Source: CAG-390 sp964384555 (GTDB taxonomy: Bacteria; Bacillota; Clostridia; Oscillospirales; CAG-272). Taken from it: a DNA stretch of 52,208 nt. Position 1 is the first letter of the stretch; every line of letters starts with the position of its first letter. The notes beneath the pieces were generated by a model that worked only from the letters and a program-made list of their open reading frames with translations, made no database searches and was not told where the DNA came from. Where the stretch lies: contig CAYLLA010000006.1 in assembly GCA_964384555.1 (NCBI GenBank), positions 1-52,208 on the forward strand, given 5' to 3'. Both the position numbers and the translations under genes were made by a program. Below, one piece after another: positions 15,537 through 22,197 of the stretch.

Positions 15537-17219
15537 TTAATATTTCGGCAGGAGGGTATACTCCCACTCGATCACGTCACCATCGGCAAGTGTATATCCG
15601 CCGCAGCCAACGCTTGGAGCCACCCCGTTTACCCGATATATCCACCCGGAAAGCTCGCCGCCGTCAAATTCATAAAGATATTCAATGCCCGAAACGTACG
15701 CCATACTGCCGCCGCCGGAATATTCAAGCTGCAATTTATAAAGCCGCGCCGCCTCGGTAAGCGCATCAAGCACCGTCCCGCCGGGCAGGAGCTCAAGCTC
15801 GACCGCGCCGAGCATTACACCGTCGGCGGGGAGTGTGTCAAGCTCCACCACCCCCAGTGCCTCGTCACAGCGGATGGATATGCTGACGCTGATGCTCTCC
15901 CCGGCGCCCGCGGTGGTGTCGGCATAGTAGCTCTCCGGCGTGCGGATATCAAGCAGCAACACCGCCGCCGTCAGCACCGCCGCCACTGCGGTAATAAAAA
16001 TAAAGTTCTTTTTGTGCCGCCGCCCGCAGATAAACAGCACCGCGGCCGCAATTATTGCCGCCGCCCAAATGCCCGCAATGATACAAAGCTTCAGCTTTGC
16101 ATCGTGTTCGGGTGCGGGATCGGGTGCGGGTGCGTTTTGATCATCTCCGAGAGTTGTATCCGCGCCGATCTGTGCCGCGGTCGTCATATCGGCCGATGGA
16201 ACTGTGCCGTCATCGGTATCGGGCACGGGGGCAACGGATGTATCATCCATCGCAGTGCCTTCAAAAATATATATCCCGGAGAGACCGCGGCGGGATCTTG
16301 AGAGAGCTATCAGCGCCAAAAGCGACTGCACCGTGGCCGTGGCGTTATAGCCGCCGCCAGCGGTATGGGAAAAGCCCTCCCCCGCCAAGCGGAAGGCAAA
16401 AATACCGTCTATCAGCGTACGCCGCCCCGCCATACGCGGGTCGTGCTCGGGATCAATACCGCACGCGATGAGCGCCATTGCCGCCTGCGCGGCCGACTCG
16501 GGATTTTCCACCCCATAGCTGAGATATGTACCGCTCTCCCTCATTGAAACTATGAGGAATTCCACCGCCGCGTTTACCGCCGCCGCCACATCGGCGCGGC
16601 GGGAGCGGTGGGTGGCCAGTGCCTGTACCGCCATGGCGGTAACATCGGCATCCGCCACGCCGCCCATGACCGCCCAGCCGCCGCCCTCAAGCTGTAACGA
16701 GAGGATGGCATCTATTACGCCGTCAGCGGTGTGCGTGCGGGAGGCAAGACCGGCATTCATCAGGTCAAGCCCAAAGATATAGCTCATTACCCCAAGCCCG
16801 CCGATAGTTTCATCCATCACGGCCGCGGCCGCCGCCGACTCGCCGCGCCCGCAGGCCGCAAGCGCCAGCGCACAGCGCTGGCGCGCCACCGCACCGCGGA
16901 TCTCGCCGCATGTCATTTTTGCCTCAAGCGCATCCGCATATGCCGTAAGCTCCACCTCCGGGTGCGACTGCCGCAGGGCGATGACATACCATTCAACCCC
17001 CTCTCCCGCACGCAGGGCGAGGTATGACTCTGCCCATTCGTCAAGGCCGGCCGCCCCCGCCATGCGGCAAAGCTCCAAAAGCACCGCCTCTGCCTCGCCG
17101 TCTATATCATATCCCGCGGATGCGGACGCCCCCGCCGCTGGCGCGGCAAACGAAAAGGCGAGTATCACCGCAAGGATCCCCGCGATGATACTCCGCTTTA
17201 TATTTAAATTACGCAACAT
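15537..17219 (-). CDS. Membrane-tethered transcobalamin-like protein: alpha/alpha barrel, two helices, DUF4430 domain
   Basis: 560 aa from MLRNLNIK. Signal peptide ~1-32. Residues ~36-310 are terpenoid-cyclase/prenyltransferase-type alpha/alpha repeats (GGGWAVMG, ADADVTAMAVQAL, ENPESAAQAAMALIACGIDP, GFSHTAGGGYNATAT). An acidic Thr/Asp/Pro linker (~320-372) leads to TM1 (~377-398), a basic RRHKKN loop and TM2 (~405-424). A C-terminal DUF4430-type beta domain (~440-560) has GWIYRVNG, SVGCGGYTLADGDVIEWEYT. The short positive loop puts both large domains outside. The barrel plus DUF4430 pairing is that of animal intrinsic factor and transcobalamin, where the two domains clamp cobalamin. The riboswitch and ECF genes support corrinoid binding; that role is inference. 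It overlaps the upstream gene by 11 bp with no clear SD. Confidence 0.85.
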   Translation of the reverse strand: MLRNLNIKRSIIAGILAVILAFSFAAPAAGASASAGYDIDGEAEAVLLELCRMAGAAGLDEWAESYLALRAGEGVEWYVIALRQSHPEVELTAYADALEAKMTCGEIRGAVARQRCALALAACGRGESAAAAAVMDETIGGLGVMSYIFGLDLMNAGLASRTHTADGVIDAILSLQLEGGGWAVMGGVADADVTAMAVQALATHRSRRADVAAAVNAAVEFLIVSMRESGTYLSYGVENPESAAQAAMALIACGIDPEHDPRMAGRRTLIDGIFAFRLAGEGFSHTAGGGYNATATVQSLLALIALSRSRRGLSGIYIFEGTAMDDTSVAPVPDTDDGTVPSADMTTAAQIGADTTLGDDQNAPAPDPAPEHDAKLKLCIIAGIWAAAIIAAAVLFICGRRHKKNFIFITAVAAVLTAAVLLLDIRTPESYYADTTAGAGESISVSISIRCDEALGVVELDTLPADGVMLGAVELELLPGGTVLDALTEAARLYKLQLEYSGGGSMAYVSGIEYLYEFDGGELSGWIYRVNGVAPSVGCGGYTLADGDVIEWEYTLLPKY

Positions 17220-18033
17220 CGGTTTTGCGGCGGGCAATGACCGCACCCGCACCTACCATAGCCAAGGCAAGCAGGCAGATGTATATCACGGCCGTATCTC
17301 CCGTTGCGGGTGACTGCGCCGCGGTGACCGTTGCCACGCAGACAGGCGGGGTGATGTTTTTTTCGCCATGCACCGCACCGATCACATGCTCGCCCTCGGT
17401 AAGTGTCAGGGTAGCGCGCCCCTCGGCATCGGTCACGACCTCTGTCGCCTTGCCGTCAACGGTGATGGCAGCACCCGCCATAGGAGCGGTAACAGGCTGC
17501 CAGTTGGCATCATAGCCCGCAGAGGTGAGTGTGATGGTAATGCTCTCCCCCGCCGCGGCGGTAAGTGTATTTTTGTCAAAATAGCAATAGCTATCGCTAA
17601 AGCCGACAGTATCGGTATAAACAAAAGCATAGATGCTGTCGCCGTCGGCTACCGGATCTGCAAGTCCCATGGCGGACTTATTGTTAAGATAGTAGCCGTA
17701 GCTGCCGCCGTTCTCCACGCCCCAAAGACGGGTAAGGGAAAGTCCCCACTCGCTTGCGGCGGAGGCATATCCCGCGGCCGCGCCGCCCTCAAAGTGCGCA
17801 TCGTGCGCCAAAGTAAGCGCATCATTTATCGTCAGCTTGCCGTCGCCGTCTGTATCCTTAACTGTCACGGGCGCGTGCGCCAGCTTTACCGTCGCGTTTG
17901 CGATCGTCACATAGACCGTCACCTCGGCTGCGGGTGCAGCGGTGGTGAGCGGGGCGGCGAATGCGCCGATCTGCATCAGCGCGGCAAGAAGTGCAATTGC
18001 AAGCAGTGCCGAAATAAGTTTTGTTGTTTTCAT
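17209..18033 (-). CDS. Cell-wall anchored DUF4430-like surface protein
   Basis: 274 aa from MKTTKLIS, with AAAGGAAA upstream. Signal peptide ~1-27. Residues ~38-145 look like a DUF4430/transcobalamin C-terminal-type domain interrupted by a dockerin/EF-hand-like loop DTDGDGKLTINDAL (60-73), ending GYYLNNKSAMGLADPVADGD, which echoes the YRVNG...LADGD pattern of its neighbour. Residues ~155-238 form an Ig-like repeat (ITVDGKATEVV, TDAEGRATLTL). The C-terminus is a sortase signal: SPATGD (241-246), a hydrophobic helix (~248-267) and RRK. The expected location is covalently attached to peptidoglycan. In the operon it would be the outermost component, a candidate corrinoid catcher; no ligand residue is proven. 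Confidence 0.82.
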   Translation of the reverse strand: MKTTKLISALLAIALLAALMQIGAFAAPLTTAAPAAEVTVYVTIANATVKLAHAPVTVKDTDGDGKLTINDALTLAHDAHFEGGAAAGYASAASEWGLSLTRLWGVENGGSYGYYLNNKSAMGLADPVADGDSIYAFVYTDTVGFSDSYCYFDKNTLTAAAGESITITLTSAGYDANWQPVTAPMAGAAITVDGKATEVVTDAEGRATLTLTEGEHVIGAVHGEKNITPPVCVATVTAAQSPATGDTAVIYICLLALAMVGAGAVIARRKTDVA

Positions 18034-18095
18034 TTTTGGTTTCCTTTCTTTCCCCACATTTTGGGGGATCTATATAACTCGGCCGTAGCCTAAAG

Positions 18096-18425
18096 TTATT
18101 CTTGTTCTTTGGGTGCTTCTGCGGCTGTCGCGGATGCCGCAGATCCTGCCGCCGCGGCCTTTTTGGCTTCACGGCGGGCGGCGTTTATCCGCCTTGCGGC
18201 GCGAATGCGCTTTTCGCGGTTGCGCTCAAGCCTGTCCCCCTCACGCGGCGACTTTAGCCCCGCCGCCTCAAGTGCACGCGGCCAAGGGCCGAGGTGCGCC
18301 TTGATGGCACAGACCTCACGCTCGGAAAAGTCGGATCGCCGCGGCAGTCGCCCATCGCCTGCCTCCGCAAGGCGCGCACTCACCGACCGCAACAGCGCTA
18401 TGCAATCCTCTTTTGTGTATTCCAT
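18096..18425 (-). CDS. Small homing-endonuclease-associated-repeat (HNH_repeat) protein
   Basis: 109 aa from MEYTKEDC. Residues ~20-52 (GRLPRRSDFSEREVCAIKAH, then LGPWPRALEAAGL) match the small helical 'homing endonuclease associated repeat' module, a DNA-binding element; no HNH catalytic motif follows. The C-terminal half is a basic then Ala-rich helix (RLERNREKRIRAARRINAAR). It is the first gene after the cobalamin riboswitch and its terminator. A perfect 12-bp palindrome (18449-18460) lies 24 bp before the start codon. A longer ORF upstream would read through the terminator and is rejected. The role is unknown; a DNA-binding function is an inference from the repeat. Confidence 0.7.
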   Translation of the reverse strand: MEYTKEDCIALLRSVSARLAEAGDGRLPRRSDFSEREVCAIKAHLGPWPRALEAAGLKSPREGDRLERNREKRIRAARRINAARREAKKAAAAGSAASATAAEAPKEQE

Positions 18426-18448
18426 CTGTCTCACTCGTTTTTTGTATG

Positions 18449-18460
18449 TGATCATGATCA
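18449..18460. promoter_or_regulatory. Perfect palindrome before the first operon gene
   Basis: TGATCATGATCA, between the riboswitch terminator and the first start codon. It is a possible DNA site for the HNH-repeat protein; binding is conjecture. Confidence 0.35.
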
Positions 18461-18492
18461 TATGATGTGTGACTCCCCGCCGCCGAGGCAAC

Positions 18493-18525
18493 AAAAAAAG
18501 CCTCACTTGCCAACTTGGAAATGAG
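18493..18525 (-). terminator. Riboswitch-controlled intrinsic terminator
   Basis: Minus-strand RNA CUCAUUUCC/GGCAAGUGAG pairs (9 bp, one bulged C, loop AAGUU), followed after GC by seven U (18499-18493). It lies about 115 nt after the B12 box and 68 nt before the first start codon, as expected for transcription attenuation. Confidence 0.75.
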
Positions 18526-18630
18526 ACCCGATATTGCAACCCGAAAAGCCCCGGCAGAGAGCGCATTTTTTGCCGCCTCCACCGCGGTGTGAGTCGGAAC
18601 AGTCATCTTCTTACCCAAGAGCTTACCCAT

Positions 18631-18769
18631 ATGACTTCGCGGCAGGTATTCCGACTTATGAGCATCCTCAATTACGGTAATGGTCGTTGCGACGGATTTT
18701 CACCGAACTTCCCCCTGATCCTGCGGCGTGCGCCGCGGAACCGCGTTGTGTTTGTATTGCGAGCGTCAT
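18631..18769 (-). ncRNA. Cobalamin (B12) riboswitch aptamer
   Basis: Read on the minus strand: P1 arm AUGAC-GCU-CGC (18769-18759) pairs with GCGAAGUCAU (18640-18631). Two small hairpins follow (CGCGG/CCGCG and GCGGC/GCCGC), then the conserved core GGGGAAGUUCGGUG and GGUGAAAAUCC (18704-18694), and finally the B12 box AAGUCGGAAUACCUGCC (18657-18641), which differs little from the consensus AGYCAGGAnACCUGCC. At ~139 nt it is a compact version. A UUCCGACU sequence at 18599-18592 is perfectly complementary to AGUCGGAA in the B12 box, giving an alternative pairing that would dismantle the aptamer. It controls the operon 18425-12326, expected to be off when B12 is plentiful. Confidence 0.9.
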
Positions 18770-18788
18770 CCGCCCGCATCCGCCTATT

Positions 18789-18817
18789 ATTATATACCAT
18801 TTTTGCCGTCAAGTCAA
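18789..18817 (-). promoter_or_regulatory. Promoter of the riboswitch operon
   Basis: Minus strand: TTGACT (18817-18812), 17-bp spacer, consensus TATAAT (18794-18789). Start predicted near 18781, about 12 nt before the first P1 base of the riboswitch. Confidence 0.8.
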
Positions 18818-18857
18818 CCACCCGCGCCCAACTTTAAAATAAAAATAAATATCGCTA

Positions 18858-18886
18858 TTTACAATCCCACCGCGATGTGATAAAAT
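18858..18886 (+). promoter_or_regulatory. Promoter of the EEP/LRR/pepT operon
   Basis: TTTACA (18858-18863), 17-bp spacer, TAAAAT (18881-18886), facing away from the riboswitch promoter. Leader of ~95 nt before the ATG at 18987. Confidence 0.7.
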
Positions 18887-18986
18887 ATATATGATGCGAC
18901 CCGGCGGTCGATTGCAGATCATGACCGACAGTAAGCTGAAATTACACGTCTCGCATATGCGGGCGAAAGAAAAGGATGTGTTTTAA

Positions 18987-19847
18987 ATGAGCTACGAAAA
19001 AAGATCTGACATCAGGATAATGTCCCACAATATTTGGTGCGGCGCGGTGTATAATCGTGATACGCACCTGGCAAATATCTACCTGCGCCACGCGCCGGAT
19101 ATACTCGGCCTGCAGGAGATGACCCAAAATCTTTACGATTCCCGCCTGCTCTCGCTCCTTGACGAGCAGTACGAGCTTTTGCGCCCGGATACCGACGGCA
19201 TGCTTGATAACACCCCCCTGCTTATCCGCCGCGGCGTATTTGAGGCGGTAAGGGTGGGCTGGCATCTTTATGACGGCCTTAACAACCACAAAAGCAAAAG
19301 CCTTGCTTGGGCGGTGCTCCGCCGCATTGAGGACGGCGCGATGATAGGCGTTATCTCCACCCATTATTGGTGGCAAAAAGGGCCGGAATCAGACACCGCC
19401 CGCGTTTATGATGCAAAGCAGCTTGGCGCATACGCACGCTTTATTGCAACAGAATATAAAGTTCCCGTTGTTGTGATGGGCGACCTTAACATGCGCATAG
19501 GTGCTGACGGCTACAATGCCATGCTTGCCGACGGCGCAATGGATATGCGCTTGGCGGCGGTGGAGTATGCCTCCCGCTCCAACACCCACCACCCCTATGC
19601 GGTCTACGACCCCGAAAGCGGGGAATATGTAAACGCGCCGATGCCGGTCGGCTCTCACCTCAACGCCATCGACCATATGTTCGTTTACGGCCATTCGGGG
19701 CTGGATGTGCGTGTATTTGACGTTATCACCGAGCAGGAGGCACTTGATGTTTCGGATCACTGCCCGATATACGTTGATTGCCGCATACTGCCGCCCGCAA
19801 AGCTCCCCACCTCCCCGACATATATTAAAAAGGAGACGAACGCATGA
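18987..19847 (+). CDS. Endonuclease/exonuclease/phosphatase-family hydrolase
   Basis: 286 aa, no signal peptide, so cytoplasmic. The EEP catalytic motifs are all present: SHNIW (N14), LGLQEM (Glu), ISTHYWW (His), VVMGDLNMR (Asp, Asn), NAIDHMFVYG (Asp) and VSDHCPIYV (Asp-His). The fold is shared by Mg-dependent nucleases, sphingomyelinases and inositol phosphatases, so the substrate is unknown. AAAGGA precedes the start. The stop codon overlaps the next gene's start as ATGA. It begins a four-gene operon with two BspA-repeat proteins and peptidase T. It differs from the lipoprotein EEP enzyme at 9668-11323 by lacking any N-terminal domain. Confidence 0.88.
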   Translation: MSYEKRSDIRIMSHNIWCGAVYNRDTHLANIYLRHAPDILGLQEMTQNLYDSRLLSLLDEQYELLRPDTDGMLDNTPLLIRRGVFEAVRVGWHLYDGLNNHKSKSLAWAVLRRIEDGAMIGVISTHYWWQKGPESDTARVYDAKQLGAYARFIATEYKVPVVVMGDLNMRIGADGYNAMLADGAMDMRLAAVEYASRSNTHHPYAVYDPESGEYVNAPMPVGSHLNAIDHMFVYGHSGLDVRVFDVITEQEALDVSDHCPIYVDCRILPPAKLPTSPTYIKKETNA

Positions 19848-20905
19848 CCGCACCCGAGCTTGACCCGCGCGAGAATGCGGGGGGCACATCAGCCGCCCCG
19901 GGGAACGATGCTGAGCAAAACGCTCCGCGCCGCCACCTGACGAGCGCCGAGCGCCAGCAGCTCTACCGCGAGCGTGCCGAGCATCGCCGCCGCGCGACCG
20001 TCTCTGCCGAGAAAAGAAAAAAGCGCAGGCTGGCCATCATCCTATCCGCTGCGGTGCTGATAGTCGCGGCCGCAACGGTAGGCACTATCCTGCTTTTTGA
20101 CCGCGTGATAACCCCGCAGCGCAATTACAACGAGGCGCTATCCCTTTTCAAGGCGGGCGAATACATGCGTGCGCTTGATATTTTTGACGAGATGGGCGAC
20201 TATCTTGATTGCCGCGAGTATGTTGAGCGTTGCATTTTAGAGCAGGCCCGCACACTGGCGGGGCGGGATGACGTTTTGGTTGGCAGTACCGCCGACATGC
20301 CGTGGTTCTCCTTTGATGCGGATGCCGAGGAGGAGGGAATGATAAAATTCGACTCCGAGCTCTACCGCGGCGAGGGAGACATATCGATCCCCGATGTCCT
20401 TGACGGTGTGCTGGTTCGCGGCATTGCCGAACGCGCCTTTTACCGCTGTGATTTTTTGACCTCGATCTCACTGCCGCCGTCGATAAGATCGATAGGCGAG
20501 CGTGCCTTTTACGGCTGTGAGCGGCTGACATCCGTCACCATCCCCGACAATGTGAGCATCATCGGCGAGAACGCCTTCAGCGCGTGCACAGCCCTGGAGA
20601 GCGTAAGCTTTGGCGCGGGGCTTAAGACCATCAGCCAGCGCGCGTTTGATAATTGCACGGCCCTCAGCGCGATCACGCTCGGCGGGAGTGTTGAATACCT
20701 CGGCTACCGCGCCTTTGGCGGTTGCTCCGCCGTTGAAAGTCTCAGCCTGCCCGCGACCCTCAAAACGGTCGAGGCGGGTGCATTCGTGGGGATAGATAAG
20801 CTCACCGCCATCACCTTTGGCGGCACGCGCGAGGAGCTGCTCACCCTGCTTGGAGACGATGCCGCGACACTTACCGCCAAGGCTGATATAAAGACCGCGG
20901 GATGA
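19844..20905 (+). CDS. Membrane-anchored BspA-type leucine-rich repeat protein
   Basis: 353 aa. A ~60-residue charged cytoplasmic N-terminus (SAERQQLYRERAEHRRR, KRKKRR) precedes one membrane helix (~66-88), so it is a type-II anchored protein. A short TPR-like segment (YNEALSLFKAGEYMRALDIF) follows, then BspA-like LRR_5 repeats from ~175: IAERAFYRC, IGERAFYGC, IGENAFSAC, ISQRAFDNC, LGYRAFGGC, VEAGAF. These repeats usually serve binding or adhesion. The start overlaps the EEP gene by 4 bp with GGAG upstream, so translation is coupled. The partner is unknown; the mixed TPR-like and LRR layout suggests a surface scaffold. Confidence 0.85.
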   Translation: MTAPELDPRENAGGTSAAPGNDAEQNAPRRHLTSAERQQLYRERAEHRRRATVSAEKRKKRRLAIILSAAVLIVAAATVGTILLFDRVITPQRNYNEALSLFKAGEYMRALDIFDEMGDYLDCREYVERCILEQARTLAGRDDVLVGSTADMPWFSFDADAEEEGMIKFDSELYRGEGDISIPDVLDGVLVRGIAERAFYRCDFLTSISLPPSIRSIGERAFYGCERLTSVTIPDNVSIIGENAFSACTALESVSFGAGLKTISQRAFDNCTALSAITLGGSVEYLGYRAFGGCSAVESLSLPATLKTVEAGAFVGIDKLTAITFGGTREELLTLLGDDAATLTAKADIKTAG

Positions 20906-20962
20906 CGCGCGAGCGTTCCCATAACGACAAAACAAAAAGGTTATAATAAAAGATAAGACAAA

Positions 20963-22192
20963 ATGAATATCACCGAAAGATTTTTAAAATACGTTTCCTT
21001 TCCCACGATGTCGGATAAGCACTCTGTGTCCTGCCCGAGCACCGAAAAGCAGCTGCGCCTTGCCGAATATATAGCAGACGAGCTGCGGGAGATAGGACTT
21101 TGCGACGTTCTGCTTGACCAAAACGGCTACGTGAGCGCCACACTGCCCGCAAGCGAGGGCTGTGAGGGTGCGCCCACCATCGGCCTTATAGCACACATGG
21201 ATACCTCGGACGAAGCCCCCGATTCGCCGATACACCCGAAAATAGTTGAATATGTCGGCGGGGACATTACCCTGTGCGAGTCACCTCTTATCGTCATGCG
21301 CGAGAGCGATTACCCCGGCCTTTCGGCATACCGCGGCCAGCACCTGATAGTGACCGACGGCAAAACTCTGCTTGGTGCTGACGATAAAGCGGGTATTGCC
21401 GCAATAGTTACCGCCGCCGAGCGGCTGATACAGTCAAATACCCCTCACTGCCGCCTGCGCATTTGCATAACTCCCGATGAGGAGATAGGCGCGGGAGCGG
21501 ATCACTTTGATGTTGCCGCCTTTGGTGCGGATTACGCCTACACCGTTGACGGCGGTGCGCTTGGCGAGATAGAATACGAATGCTTTAATGCCGCCGCGGC
21601 AAGCGTTGATCTTACCGGAGTGGCCATTCACCCCGGCTACGGCAAGGGCAAAATGAAAAATGCCGCACTGATGGCGGCGGAGTTCGTATCCCTTTTGCCT
21701 GCGGCGGAGGATCCCGCACACACCGAGGGATACGAGGGCTTTTATCACCTTGACGAGCTGCACGGCAACCTTGAGCATGCCCGCGTTGAGTATATAATCC
21801 GCGACCATGATGCGGCCCGCTTTGACGAGCGCAAGCGGATGTTTGCCGCCGCCGCCGAGTTTATAAACGCAAAGTACGGAGACGGCTCCGCCTGCTGCGA
21901 AATACGCGACTCCTACCGCAATATGCGCGAGGTGATAGAGGATCACCTCTACATCGTCGATCGTGCCGCCGCGGCCATGCGTGCGCTGGGGATCGAGCCG
22001 AAGATAGTTCCCATTCGCGGGGGCACGGACGGCGCACGCCTGTCCTACATGGGTCTGCCCTGCCCCAACCTTTGCGCGGGCGGCGAGAATTTTCACTCTC
22101 GCTTTGAATACCTGCCTGTGGAGTCACTGAATTCGGTAGCCGATATACTTGTGCGCATCCTAACCGATGCCGCAGACCAAAGGGAGCAATAA
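20963..22192 (+). CDS. pepT: Peptidase T (tripeptide aminopeptidase)
   Basis: 409 aa, essentially the length of Escherichia coli PepT (408). An M20-family di-zinc cytoplasmic aminopeptidase that removes the N-terminal residue of tripeptides. Metal and catalytic motifs: GLIAHMDTSDEAPD (His78, Asp80), DGKTLLGADDKAGI (bridging Asp), ITPDEEIGAGADHFD (catalytic Glu-Glu), YTVDGG (Asp), and GGTDGARLSYMGLPCPNLCAGGENFHSR (His) read in segments. It follows the LRR gene by 57 bp; a TATAAT at 20942-20947 lacks a good -35. Only 5 bp separate it from the next gene. Complete and apparently active. Confidence 0.95.
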   Translation: MNITERFLKYVSFPTMSDKHSVSCPSTEKQLRLAEYIADELREIGLCDVLLDQNGYVSATLPASEGCEGAPTIGLIAHMDTSDEAPDSPIHPKIVEYVGGDITLCESPLIVMRESDYPGLSAYRGQHLIVTDGKTLLGADDKAGIAAIVTAAERLIQSNTPHCRLRICITPDEEIGAGADHFDVAAFGADYAYTVDGGALGEIEYECFNAAAASVDLTGVAIHPGYGKGKMKNAALMAAEFVSLLPAAEDPAHTEGYEGFYHLDELHGNLEHARVEYIIRDHDAARFDERKRMFAAAAEFINAKYGDGSACCEIRDSYRNMREVIEDHLYIVDRAAAAMRALGIEPKIVPIRGGTDGARLSYMGLPCPNLCAGGENFHSRFEYLPVESLNSVADILVRILTDAADQREQ

Positions 22193-22197
22193 TAAAA

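Noticed and set aside
18316..18630. A 104-codon frame beginning right after the riboswitch on the minus strand
   Set aside because: No ribosome site, it reads through the terminator and the start of the HNH-repeat gene in another frame, and the translation is unlike any leader peptide I know.
20942..20947. TATAAT before pepT as a separate promoter
   Set aside because: No acceptable -35 at 16-18 bp; pepT is more likely read from the upstream operon promoter.
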